Source of the DNA: Planctomycetota bacterium
GTDB taxonomy: Bacteria > Planctomycetota > UBA1135 > GCA-002748355
Assembly: GCA_020638795.1 (NCBI GenBank)
Contig: JACKHW010000018.1
Location: forward strand, 1 to 20,679
DNA: 20,679 nt
Reading direction: 5' to 3'
Shown: positions 13,539 to 20,679 of the stretch, one piece after another
Position numbering within the stretch: position 1 is the first letter of the stretch
Layout: each line of letters starts with the position of its first letter
Position numbers and translations under genes: made by a program
Notes under the pieces: generated by a model
Database searches by the model: none
Seen by the model: the letters and a program-made list of their open reading frames with translations, nothing else
Told to the model about the DNA's origin: nothing

Positions 13539-14914
13539 CGGCATTCCGCGTCCTTCTTGCCGATGATGATGGGCTGTCGCGCGACTTCCTTCGCGAGGCA
13601 CTCGAAGCCGCCGGTTGTCAGGTAACCGCCGTGGACGACGGGCATGCCGCGATTCGAAAGCTCGCGAATGGCGGCGATTTCGACGTCGTCGTCAGTGATC
13701 TGCGCATGCCGCGCAAGAGCGGCTTCGATGTGTTGGAAGTGGCTTCGAGCCAGGACCTCGCGTTCGTGCTGATCACTGCGTACGGCAGTGCCGATGTCGC
13801 GGTCGATGCACTCCGAAGGGGTGCGGACGATGTGTTGTTCAAGCCCGTCGATCTCGAGCAGCTCGAAACTGCGCTCGCGCGACTCGAAAAGCGTGGACGG
13901 CTCGTCGCTGAGAACGCGTATCACCGCGAGTCTGCGCTCGCTTCGAATGCACTCGTGCACAGCCCGGCTCTGGTCGAGGTGTTTCGGATCGTGGATCGCG
14001 TCGCTGCGAGCCCGACGACCGTACTCATCACCGGTGAGAGCGGCACGGGAAAAGAAGTCGTCGCGACCGAGTTGCATCGTCGTAGTCCACGTGCGTCCGG
14101 CCCCTTCATCCGTGTCAATTGCGCTGCCCTCCCGGACAGCCTCATCGAGAGTGAGCTCTTCGGCCACGAGGTCGGCGCCTTCACCGGTGCGACCAGCCGC
14201 AAGCTGGGTCGCTTCGAACTCGCTCACGGCGGGACACTCCTTCTGGACGAGATCGGCGAACTGCCTGCAGGGTTGCAGGCCAAACTGCTTCGCATCTTGG
14301 AGACGTCGACCTTCGTGCGTGTCGGCGGAGTCGAGTCGATCGAAGTCGATGTCCGCGTGATCGCGTCGACTAATGCCGACCTCGAAGAGATGGTCGCCGC
14401 CGGTGCGTTTCGTGCAGACCTGTACTACAGACTGCACATCGTCCCGATCGAGGTGCCTCCACTTCGAGAACGGCGCGAGGACATCCTGCCGTTGGCCGAG
14501 CGTTTCCTCGTCGAGGAGGGCCGTCGACACAAAGCGCCGCATCCCGAGCTCGAACCCGAGGCTCGGTCCCTGCTCTACCACTACGCGTGGCCGGGCAACG
14601 TGCGAGAACTCCGCAACCTGATGCAACGTGCGTTCTTGTTGTGCGAAGGCGGACGTATCACACATCAGCGTCTCGCGACGTGGCTCGGTGACGGCCCTCA
14701 GAAGGCCGCGGCGAACATCGGGGACGAAGCGCGACCCAAGGGCGGCGGCTTCCCCGAGGCATGGGTCGGCACGTCTTTGCGCGAAGTCGAAGATGCGTTC
14801 ATTCTCGCGACACTCGAGTCCGTCGACGGGAAGCGTTCCGAAGCTGCTCGGCTGCTCGGTGTTGCGCCTCGGACGCTCTACAACCGTCTGCGCTCGATCG
14901 ACGTAGAGAAGTGA
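13535..14914 (+). CDS. NtrC-family sigma-54 activator, FlrC/FleR-like
   Basis: A 459-residue activator. The receiver (1-120) has D10-D12, phosphoacceptor D55 (VVSDLRMPR), T81 and K103. The AAA+ domain (about 140-375) has Walker A GESGTGKE (167-174), GAFTGA (214-219) and Walker B LLLDEIGEL. A Fis-type helix-turn-helix ends the protein (SEAARLLGVAPRTLYNRLRS). All residues needed for phosphorylation, ATP hydrolysis and sigma-54 contact are present. ATG overlaps the kinase stop as ATGA, so the two products are made together. By family knowledge the FlrC/FleR class turns on rod, hook and ring genes after early assembly, and flgB-fliJ start 105 nt downstream. It is a second activator distinct from the one at 6065. 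Confidence 0.94.
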   Translation: MTAFRVLLADDDGLSRDFLREALEAAGCQVTAVDDGHAAIRKLANGGDFDVVVSDLRMPRKSGFDVLEVASSQDLAFVLITAYGSADVAVDALRRGADDVLFKPVDLEQLETALARLEKRGRLVAENAYHRESALASNALVHSPALVEVFRIVDRVAASPTTVLITGESGTGKEVVATELHRRSPRASGPFIRVNCAALPDSLIESELFGHEVGAFTGATSRKLGRFELAHGGTLLLDEIGELPAGLQAKLLRILETSTFVRVGGVESIEVDVRVIASTNADLEEMVAAGAFRADLYYRLHIVPIEVPPLRERREDILPLAERFLVEEGRRHKAPHPELEPEARSLLYHYAWPGNVRELRNLMQRAFLLCEGGRITHQRLATWLGDGPQKAAANIGDEARPKGGGFPEAWVGTSLREVEDAFILATLESVDGKRSEAARLLGVAPRTLYNRLRSIDVEK

Positions 14915-15019
14915 ATCCCGCTCAAGAGCAGCGCTGACTCGCGTCGATGAAGAACCTGCGGTGTCATCGGGATCTTCGCCCGAGCGACCCCGGTTCCCCA
15001 GGAGTACAGGAGTAGGCAC

Positions 15020-15373
15020 GTGATCGACTTCGACCGGAGCTTCGGCTTCTACGAGACGGTGCTGCGTGGCATCACCGCAAGACAGCAGGTCACATCGCTC
15101 AACATCGCCAACCAGAGCACCCCCGGATATCGCACGCGCGAGGTCCGTTTCGAAGAGATCCTGCAGCAGGCGCTCGACACGGGTACGGATCCCGCATCGG
15201 TCGAATTCGAACCGACCGTCGTCGGCACGCTGCCGCTCAAGGCGGACGGTAACGACGTGGATCTCGAGCGTGAGTGGATGCAAATGGAGGCCAACAAGCT
15301 CCAACACGACATCTTCGCGCGTGCGACGGGCTCGTCGCTGCGAGGAATCATGACCGCGATTCGGAGTCGATGA
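15020..15373 (+). CDS. flgB: FlgB, flagellar proximal rod protein
   Basis: A 117-residue rod protein with the signature LNIANQSTPGYRTREVRFEE near residues 28-46 and the C-terminal helix (EREWMQMEANKLQHDIFARA) that packs in the rod. FlgB sits at the base of the rod in contact with the MS ring and FliE. The start is GTG 15020 with AGGAG 8 nt upstream. It is the first gene of the flgB-fliJ run. The 105-nt gap after the regulator gene should contain any internal promoter, but no sigma-54 GG-N10-GC match was found there. It is somewhat shorter than typical FlgB (about 130). Confidence 0.95.
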   Translation: MIDFDRSFGFYETVLRGITARQQVTSLNIANQSTPGYRTREVRFEEILQQALDTGTDPASVEFEPTVVGTLPLKADGNDVDLEREWMQMEANKLQHDIFARATGSSLRGIMTAIRSR

Positions 15374-15795
15374 CGATGCATGACGTCTTTTCGGGCTTCT
15401 CCGCTTCGGTCTCGGCGATGTCTGCCGAGCGGAAGCGCATGCAAGTCATCTCTTCGAACATCGCGAACGCGGGCACGGTCGACGCGAGTGGTCCTTACGT
15501 GCGCAAGTCGGTGATTTTCGAGGAGGTGTTCGACGATGTACGGCGCTCGAGCATCGCGTCCGGAGTTCGTGTCAAGGATGTCTACGAGGACAGGACGAGC
15601 GAGCACCCGGTCGTCTTCGAGCCCGGGCACATCGCTGCCGACGAGAAGGGGTTCGTCAAGCTCCCCAACGTCAATGTCGTCCAAGAACTCGTTGACATGA
15701 TGATCGCACGTCGATCGTACGGTGCGAATGTCGCGGCGTTTCAAACCTGGCGCAGCATGTTGCGTGACGCAATCAGCAACATCGGGACTCGTTGA
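15370..15795 (+). CDS. flgC: FlgC, flagellar proximal rod protein
   Basis: A 141-residue protein with FlgC hallmarks: N-terminal MQVISSNIANAGTVDASGPY followed by RKSVIFEE, and a C-terminal PNVNVVQELVDMMIARRSY helix. It joins FlgB, FlgF and FlgG in the rod and is secreted by the flagellar export apparatus. ATG 15370 overlaps the flgB stop as ATGA. ATG 15376, two codons later, has better spacing from GGAG and is a possible alternative. The stop overlaps fliE by one base. Confidence 0.95.
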   Translation: MTMHDVFSGFSASVSAMSAERKRMQVISSNIANAGTVDASGPYVRKSVIFEEVFDDVRRSSIASGVRVKDVYEDRTSEHPVVFEPGHIAADEKGFVKLPNVNVVQELVDMMIARRSYGANVAAFQTWRSMLRDAISNIGTR

Positions 15796-16142
15796 TGGCC
15801 GTGAACGCGATTCGCGATGACGGCATCGGTTCTGCATTCGGCTCGTTCGGTGGCCGGATCCAGGAAACACGCTTGCCGGGTGACGGCAAGCGCAAGCCGC
15901 TGTCCATCGACGACACGGAGAAGGCATCGTTCGGCGATCTTCTGAGCGACGGAATTCAATCCGTCGCTGCTCATCAAGACCAAGTTCGTGTCGAACTCGA
16001 GAAGTTCGCGACCGGGAAGAGTGACGGAGTCCAAGACGTGATGCTAGCGATGGGCAAGTCCGAAGTGGCATTCGCGCTGATGCTCGAAGTGCGCAACAGG
16101 CTCGTCGACGCGTGGCGTGAGATCACGCGTATCCAAGTCTGA
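15795..16142 (+). CDS. fliE: FliE, MS ring-rod junction protein
   Basis: A 115-residue protein whose C-terminal two thirds match FliE: SFGDLLSDGIQSVAAHQDQV, then KSDGVQDVMLAMGKSEVAFA and MLEVRNRLVDAWREI. FliE links the rod to the MS ring and export gate. The start is ATG 15795, sharing the A of the flgC TGA (TGATG). A TTG one codon earlier is also in frame but less likely. The first 45 residues are poorly conserved and slightly longer than in many FliE proteins. Confidence 0.95.
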   Translation: MAVNAIRDDGIGSAFGSFGGRIQETRLPGDGKRKPLSIDDTEKASFGDLLSDGIQSVAAHQDQVRVELEKFATGKSDGVQDVMLAMGKSEVAFALMLEVRNRLVDAWREITRIQV

Positions 16143-16143
16143 T

Positions 16144-16164
16144 ATGCCGTTCACCCACGCCTGA
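16144..16164 (+). other. Six-codon leader ORF before fliF
   Basis: ATG 16144 opens a short frame MPFTHA ending at TGA 16162-16164, between the fliE stop (16142) and the fliF ATG (16171). fliF has no visible Shine-Dalgarno, so ribosomes finishing this mini-frame could reinitiate at fliF 6 nt later. It may equally be chance. Confidence 0.2.
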
Positions 16165-16170
16165 CCACCA

Positions 16171-17703
16171 ATGCCGACCTTCCTTTCCGAGATCCTGACG
16201 CAGCTGCGCAACATCTGGGCTCAGCTCAGTGGCGGTCAGCGTTTGATTACAGCTGCGGTCCTCTCGGGTGTCTTGCTCGGCATGATCGGGTTGGTCTATT
16301 TCGCGACGAGGCCGGACTATCGCGCCATCGGCAACGATCTCGATGGCGAAGAAAAGCGAATGGCTGTCGCCGCCTTCGAAGAGGCCAGGATCGATTTTCG
16401 GATCGAGAACTCCGTCTTGATGGTCAACGGCAGTCAGTACGGCGAAGCCGAGAAAGCGCTGACAACCAAGGGGCTGCGCGGTACCGATTCGTCCACGCGC
16501 GAGGACAGCACGTCGAGCTTCACGCAGGATCGCGATCATCGAAGCTACACCCTTCAACTCAGCAAAATCCGGCGGGTCGAAGCGCAGATCCGCAAGATGG
16601 ACGATGTACGCAGCGTGTTGGTCAACGTGTACGAGCCGAATGGCCCCAACATCCTGCGCAAGCAGGAGCCGCGTCGTGCGAGCGTCATGCTCGATCTCGC
16701 ACGTGGCTCGTTGTTCCCGGATGTTGCCAAAGCGGTTCGAGGCATCGTCGCGAGCAGCCTCGGGATCTCGCCGGAGGAAGTCCAGGTCACCGACAGTGAC
16801 CATCAAGTGCTCAGTGGGTCTTCAGGCTCTGGTGGCACCGGGTTCTCGCCGCTCATCGACCTGCAGAACCAAACCTCGGCAATGCTGACGATGCGCGCTC
16901 GAATGATGCTCGAGCAGATCTGGCCGGGTAAGACGCTCGTCAGCGTCAACGCGACATACGACAACAAGGTCGTCGAGAGCAACAAGAAGATCGTGTCGAC
17001 CGACAAGGTCGTGCTCAAGGAGAAGAGCTACAAGACCAAGGACTCGACCGGATCGACAGCTAGCGGCGATCCGAATGGCGTCGGTTCGACGACCAATTCC
17101 TCGGCTGCAGGCAACGGTGCCGAGAAGAACTCGTCAATCACGCAGACCGATCGTGACTACCAACCGATCATCGGCGAGGAAAGTCTGCGCGTACTCGCAC
17201 CGGACATCGAGCAACTGTCGGTTTCGCTGATGATCGACGAATCACTCTCCGGGATGAAGGCCGAGATCGAGAAGCAGGTCAAGAACGCGATCGGATGGAA
17301 ACAGGGTCGGGACTCCGAGGTTGCGGCGACGTCCACGAAGTTCGAGGACTTCACCGATCTGCCAGAGCAGAGCAGCACCGTAGCGCTGATCAAGGAGTGG
17401 GCTCCGCTCGCGGGGCAGATCCTCTCCGTGCTCTTCGTGGTGTTCTTCCTCAAGGGCTTGCTCAAGCGCAACAAAGCCACTGGGGCAGGGGCAGCGGGCG
17501 CTACTCGTACGGCAGCTGCAGGGGGCGGTGCAGGTAGATCGGGTACCGGCGGCACCGTGGATGGCGGTGCACCCGGCGAAGGCGAGGACTCCGTCAAACA
17601 GACGATGAAGCTGCGCAAGGAGATCGAGAAGGTCGTTGCCGACGATCCCGCCAGCGTGAGTCGCATGCTCGAGTCGTGGCTCTCGAACAAGGAGCCTGCG
17701 TGA
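16171..17703 (+). CDS. fliF: FliF, flagellar MS-ring protein
   Basis: A 510-residue MS-ring protein, the first structure built in the inner membrane. A transmembrane helix at 25-45 precedes the ring-building motifs (EKRMAVAAFEEARIDFRI; then VRSVLVNVYEPNGPNI and RRASVMLDLARGSLFPDVAK). The periplasmic beta-collar region (about 270-345) is Ser/Gly/Asn-rich. The second transmembrane helix is at about 411-431. A Gly/Ala-rich linker leads to the C-terminal FliG-binding tail (MKLRKEIEKVVADDPASVSR). It is slightly shorter than many FliF proteins (520-570). The ATG at 16171 lacks a recognisable ribosome binding site; a six-codon frame lies just before it. fliG follows after 22 nt. Confidence 0.97.
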   Translation: MPTFLSEILTQLRNIWAQLSGGQRLITAAVLSGVLLGMIGLVYFATRPDYRAIGNDLDGEEKRMAVAAFEEARIDFRIENSVLMVNGSQYGEAEKALTTKGLRGTDSSTREDSTSSFTQDRDHRSYTLQLSKIRRVEAQIRKMDDVRSVLVNVYEPNGPNILRKQEPRRASVMLDLARGSLFPDVAKAVRGIVASSLGISPEEVQVTDSDHQVLSGSSGSGGTGFSPLIDLQNQTSAMLTMRARMMLEQIWPGKTLVSVNATYDNKVVESNKKIVSTDKVVLKEKSYKTKDSTGSTASGDPNGVGSTTNSSAAGNGAEKNSSITQTDRDYQPIIGEESLRVLAPDIEQLSVSLMIDESLSGMKAEIEKQVKNAIGWKQGRDSEVAATSTKFEDFTDLPEQSSTVALIKEWAPLAGQILSVLFVVFFLKGLLKRNKATGAGAAGATRTAAAGGGAGRSGTGGTVDGGAPGEGEDSVKQTMKLRKEIEKVVADDPASVSRMLESWLSNKEPA

Positions 17704-17725
17704 TGGACCGTGAACGGAGGCGCAC

Positions 17726-18727
17726 GTGCTGAACGACGCACACAAGATCGCCGCTCTCCTCCTCGCGATCGATCAGGACCTCGCCGCAGACGTTTTGCGT
17801 CACATGGGCGAGGACCAGCTCGACATGGTCACGCGCGCAATGAAGGAACTCGAAGAGATCGCCGTGGACGAGACGGATCTCCACTCGATCTTCACCGAAG
17901 CACGCGGTCGTTTGCGCAGTGCAGGACTCGCACTGGGCGATGTCGGAAGCGTCATTGCCGGCGTGTTGCGCAAGGCGTTCGGCAAGGACCGTGGCAATGA
18001 GATGATCAAGGAAGTCGAGAAACACACGCTCGCGACGCGCCCGTTCTCGGTCTTCGAACAGATTCCGTCCGAGGACCTGGCCGTCTTGCTGCAGGACGAG
18101 CATCCTCAGATCACGTCCGTGTTCCTCGCGAACCTCGCGACCGAGAAGTCGGGAGAAGTCATCGCCGCGTTCGACGAGAGTGTACGCGCCGACATCGTTC
18201 ACCGGATCGCGACGCTCGGTCGTTCGTCACCCGAAGTCGTGCAGCGCGTCGTCGACGTCCTGCGATCGAAGGTACGAGGCCTGGGATTGTCGACGAGCCG
18301 ATCCGAGCCCAAAGCTTGGATCAAGAAGGCTGCCGGGATCTTGATCCAGAGTGGGGGCGAGAAGGAAATGCTCGCAACGATATCCGAGAAGGACGAGAGC
18401 GTCGCGGCGCAGATTCGCGAAGAGATGTTCACGTTCGACGACATCGGAAGCCTCGACAAGAAGTCGATGCAGAAGATCCTCGGATCGATCGACACCGGCG
18501 TGCTTGCGATATCGCTCAAGGCTTGTTCGACGGAGACGGAGACGAATATCTTCGAGAACCTGAGCAAGCGGGCCCGCGAGATGGTCGTCGACGAACGCGA
18601 CGCACTCGGGCCGACGGCACTCAGCGACGTCGTTGCCGCGCAGAAGACGATTCTCGCGCAAGTTCGGGACTTGATCGAGTCGGGTGAGGTGCGTGCCGTT
18701 GGTGGCGCGGCCGAGGAGCTCGTATGA
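17726..18727 (+). CDS. fliG: FliG, flagellar motor switch and rotor protein
   Basis: A 333-residue rotor protein. The N-terminal domain (1-100) binds FliF. The middle domain has the FliM-binding EHPQ motif (125-128). The C-terminal domain contains MFTFDDIG and the torque helix LSKRAREMVVDERDALGP. Compared with E. coli numbering recalled from the literature, R281, D288 and D289 correspond to R282, D289 and E290, while R297 is replaced by A298 (GPTALSD instead of GPVRLSQ). FliG sits in the C ring, where stator contact generates torque. GTG 17726 has an ideal GGAGG five nt upstream. The stop overlaps fliH as ATGA. Confidence 0.97.
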   Translation: MLNDAHKIAALLLAIDQDLAADVLRHMGEDQLDMVTRAMKELEEIAVDETDLHSIFTEARGRLRSAGLALGDVGSVIAGVLRKAFGKDRGNEMIKEVEKHTLATRPFSVFEQIPSEDLAVLLQDEHPQITSVFLANLATEKSGEVIAAFDESVRADIVHRIATLGRSSPEVVQRVVDVLRSKVRGLGLSTSRSEPKAWIKKAAGILIQSGGEKEMLATISEKDESVAAQIREEMFTFDDIGSLDKKSMQKILGSIDTGVLAISLKACSTETETNIFENLSKRAREMVVDERDALGPTALSDVVAAQKTILAQVRDLIESGEVRAVGGAAEELV

Positions 18728-19314
18728 CCCGCGCGACGATCGTCCTCGATCGAAAGCTCATCGCGGTGCGAGCGCGCCCTGCAATTGATGCAGGTCTTGC
18801 TGTCCCGTCGCGAGACGGTGAGACGGATCGCAAGCGACTGGACCCGCGTCGCGATCTCCGGAATCGAATCGAGGAGGAGCGTTTGCAGCGGCGTGCAATC
18901 GCGGAGTCGATCCGAAGTGCGCTCACTACCGTGGACATCGAGGATCGACTCGATGCGATGCGCGACTGGATCCTCGACCTGGCTTTCGGCCTCGCCAGTC
19001 AAGTTCTCGAACGAGAGATCGATCGTGGTGCCTACGAGATTTCGGCAGCATTGCGATCGTGCTTCGATGCTGCAGTCGAGACGGCGAAAATCCTGCGGGT
19101 CCTCGTGCACGCGGACGATGTCGTTGCTGCGCGCTCCGTCATCGAAACGGCGAGTGCCGAGAACGGCCTGCGAGAAGCACCTCGTGTCGATCCCGATGCG
19201 CGAGTCGCGCGAGGCACTTGTATCGTCGTGACCGATGCAGGGCGCTTTCGTCATGACCCGCGCACGAGTCTCGAGGATGCGATCGTGCGGATGGGACAGG
19301 CGGTGCGCTCATGA
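18724..19314 (+). CDS. fliH: FliH, regulator of the flagellar export ATPase
   Basis: A 196-residue protein between fliG and fliI. Its first half is highly charged (EEERLQRRAIAESIRS) as expected for the FliH stalk, and the C-terminal half has the family pattern LASQVLEREIDRG, a VLVHADD segment and the final GTCIVVTDAGRFRHDPRTSL. FliH dimers bind FliI, hold it at the C ring through FliN and FlhA, and restrain its ATPase activity. The N-terminus lacks the GxxxG repeats seen in some FliH proteins. It overlaps both neighbours by 4 bp (ATGA). Identification rests on weak sequence pattern plus very strong synteny. Confidence 0.9.
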   Translation: MTRATIVLDRKLIAVRARPAIDAGLAVPSRDGETDRKRLDPRRDLRNRIEEERLQRRAIAESIRSALTTVDIEDRLDAMRDWILDLAFGLASQVLEREIDRGAYEISAALRSCFDAAVETAKILRVLVHADDVVAARSVIETASAENGLREAPRVDPDARVARGTCIVVTDAGRFRHDPRTSLEDAIVRMGQAVRS

Positions 19315-20639
19315 CGCTTCCTGACGTAGGGCGTCTGCTGGAGGTCGCAGCGGTACCTGCAGCCAAGGCGTGTTTCGAGCGCGTCGGCTTCGTGCGCTCG
19401 GTCGAAGGTCTGCTCATGCGCGTCGTCGGAATCCAAGCCGCAATGGGTTCGTTGTGCACGATCACATCCGCGCGCGGCGTGCGCCATGCAGAGGTGCTCG
19501 GGTTCGACGGTGGCGAACACCTTCTCTTGCCGATCGCCGGCCTCGAGGGAGTCGCGCCCGGCGATGCGGTTCACGTGGTCGCGGATCACATCGAAGTGCC
19601 GGTCGGGCCGGCGTGCCTCGGTCGTGTGGTCGATGGTCTCGGATCGCCGATCGATGGTCTCGGCCCGATCCTCGCGTCGAAGCATCGAATCGACGCTCCA
19701 CCGCCGATGGCACTCGAGCGACCGGTCATCGATCAGACGTTGGAGACCTCCGTTCCGGCGATCGACGGATTCTTGACACTCGGAAGAGGTCAACGCGTCG
19801 GAATCTTCGCCGGTAGCGGTGTCGGCAAGTCGACTTTGCTCGGCACGATCGCCCGCACGTCGGACATCGACGTCAACGTCATCGCTCTCATCGGAGAACG
19901 TGGCCGCGAGGTCCAGGAATTCTTGATCGATGTCCTCGGTCAGGACGGTTTGGCTCGTTCGGTGGTCGTCGTCGCGACCAGCGATGCGCCTGCGCTCGTT
20001 CGCGTGAAAGCCGTCATGACCGCGCTGACGATTGCGGAGAGCTTTCGTGATGCCGGGCGCGACGTGCTCTTGACGATGGACTCGGTCACACGGTTCGCGA
20101 GTGCACAACGTGAGATCGGTCTCGCGATTGGAGAACCGCCGACTCTTCGAGGCTATCCACCAAGCTTCTTCGCTTCCTTGCCGCGTATCGTCGAGCGCCT
20201 CGGGGCAACGACTTCGGGAAGCATCACCGGTCTCTTGACCGTTCTGGTCGAGGGAGACGACCTCAACGAGCCCGTCGCGGACACGTTGCGAGGACTTCTC
20301 GACGGGCACGTCGTGCTCGACCGCGCGCTCGCGAAACGTGGGCTCTACCCGGCGATCGACGTACTCGCGTCCGTGAGTCGTTTGATGCCGAGACTCGTCG
20401 CCCAGGAAGATCTCGAGGTCGCGCGCATCTTGCGATCTTGCCTCGCGATTCTCGAGGAGACACGCGAACTCAGGCAGGTAGGCGCTTACCAGGCAGGATC
20501 CGATCCCCTGCTGGATCGGGCGGTCGCGATCCGCGGTCATCTCGAATCGCTGCTACACGGCGGTGGCGAAACCGTGCCCATGCAAGCGGTGCGTGCACGG
20601 ATGAAGTCCCTCGTCAAAGACATCGGAGGTCTCCAATGA
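19311..20639 (+). CDS. fliI: FliI, flagellum-specific export ATPase
   Basis: A 442-residue ATPase of the type III secretion/F1-beta family. Walker A GIFAGSGVGKST has catalytic-loop K173; GERGREVQEF (195-204) carries the catalytic Glu region (E200); Walker B LLTMDSVTRFA has D257; and REIGLAIGEPPTLRGYPPSF is the type III ATPase signature. FliI powers substrate unfolding and loading at the export gate with FliH and FliJ. The start ATG 19311 overlaps the fliH stop; the N-terminal domain (about 1-95) is the usual beta-barrel. Length is normal. A GGAGG just before its end serves the next gene. Confidence 0.97.
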   Translation: MTLPDVGRLLEVAAVPAAKACFERVGFVRSVEGLLMRVVGIQAAMGSLCTITSARGVRHAEVLGFDGGEHLLLPIAGLEGVAPGDAVHVVADHIEVPVGPACLGRVVDGLGSPIDGLGPILASKHRIDAPPPMALERPVIDQTLETSVPAIDGFLTLGRGQRVGIFAGSGVGKSTLLGTIARTSDIDVNVIALIGERGREVQEFLIDVLGQDGLARSVVVVATSDAPALVRVKAVMTALTIAESFRDAGRDVLLTMDSVTRFASAQREIGLAIGEPPTLRGYPPSFFASLPRIVERLGATTSGSITGLLTVLVEGDDLNEPVADTLRGLLDGHVVLDRALAKRGLYPAIDVLASVSRLMPRLVAQEDLEVARILRSCLAILEETRELRQVGAYQAGSDPLLDRAVAIRGHLESLLHGGGETVPMQAVRARMKSLVKDIGGLQ

Positions 20640-20679
20640 GACGCTACCGGTTCGAACTCGAATCCGTTCTTCGACTCGC
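20636..20679 (+). CDS. fliJ: FliJ, export apparatus stalk protein (partial, cut by the window edge)
   Basis: The frame starts at ATG 20636, overlapping the fliI stop as ATGA, with GGAGG about 7 nt upstream. Only 14 complete codons are visible (MRRYRFELESVLRL), which fit the FliJ beginning (aromatic/basic residues, then a LESVLRLR-type helix). FliJ is a coiled-coil stalk in the FliI ring that also contacts FlhA. The gene order fliG-fliH-fliI-fliJ strongly supports the call. Confidence 0.85.
   Translation, partial: MRRYRFELESVLRL

Noticed and set aside
14915..15019. Search for a terminator or sigma-54 promoter between the second activator and flgB
   Set aside because: No GG-N10-GC motif, convincing hairpin or T-tract was found, so no feature is called.
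13259..15307. A 682-codon open frame on the minus strand across the kinase, NtrC-type activator and flgB genes
   Set aside because: It is antisense to clearly conserved proteins, is Arg/Asp/Glu-rich without recognisable motifs and arises from the TCGA/GATC-rich codon use of the real genes.
19251..20540. A 429-codon open frame antisense to fliI
   Set aside because: fliI is unmistakable on the plus strand; the antisense product has shadow-like composition and no domain.

Overview
The window is a chromosomal flagellar locus from a Gram-negative-type bacterium, of high GC (roughly 60% by eye) and with coding DNA very rich in TCGA and GATC words. No mobile element, rRNA, tRNA or CRISPR array was seen. 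Several proteins carry signal peptides and are probably periplasmic. Flagellar genes sit next to NtrC-type sigma-54 activators, as in polarly flagellated proteobacteria. The unusual TPR-protein block and the very short flagellins suggest a less-studied phylum, perhaps a planctomycete-like lineage, but that placement is a guess.

Left part, minus strand (1-5592): the filament module. In transcription order it holds three flagellin genes (4768-5592, 3589-4413, 2222-3046), each exactly 825 bp. A 69-codon unknown gene (3229-3438) lies between the second and the third. The cap gene fliD, the chaperone gene fliS and the start of a FliT/FlgN-like gene follow, the last cut by the window edge. The spaces between these genes hold candidate promoters, a strong 13-bp hairpin behind the last flagellin gene, tandem and inverted repeats, and a flagellin leader with GGA in a hairpin loop over the ribosome binding site.

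Centre (5593-6064) is a 472-bp divergent intergenic region. It carries a 21-bp palindrome and a hairpin with a T-tract. The complement of the hairpin region can also be read as an A-tract upstream of a sigma-28-like -10 element.

Middle, plus strand (6065-14914): a regulatory and accessory block. An NtrC-family activator, a soluble histidine kinase and a receiver-domain protein with an unknown C-terminus come first. Three tightly overlapping genes for exported TPR or coiled-coil proteins follow. A PAS-type kinase and a second NtrC-family activator (FlrB/FlrC or FleS/FleR-like) close the block. Most junctions are 4-bp stop/start overlaps, so these genes are probably translated together.

Right part, plus strand (15020-20679): the canonical basal-body and export operon flgB-flgC-fliE-fliF-fliG-fliH-fliI-fliJ, cut inside fliJ. 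It encodes the proximal rod, MS ring, switch protein and export ATPase complex.

Taken together, two phosphorelay/sigma-54 units probably control rod/ring/export and filament genes. The exported TPR trio is the least explained part and the best candidate for something new, such as a lineage-specific periplasmic motor or envelope component.
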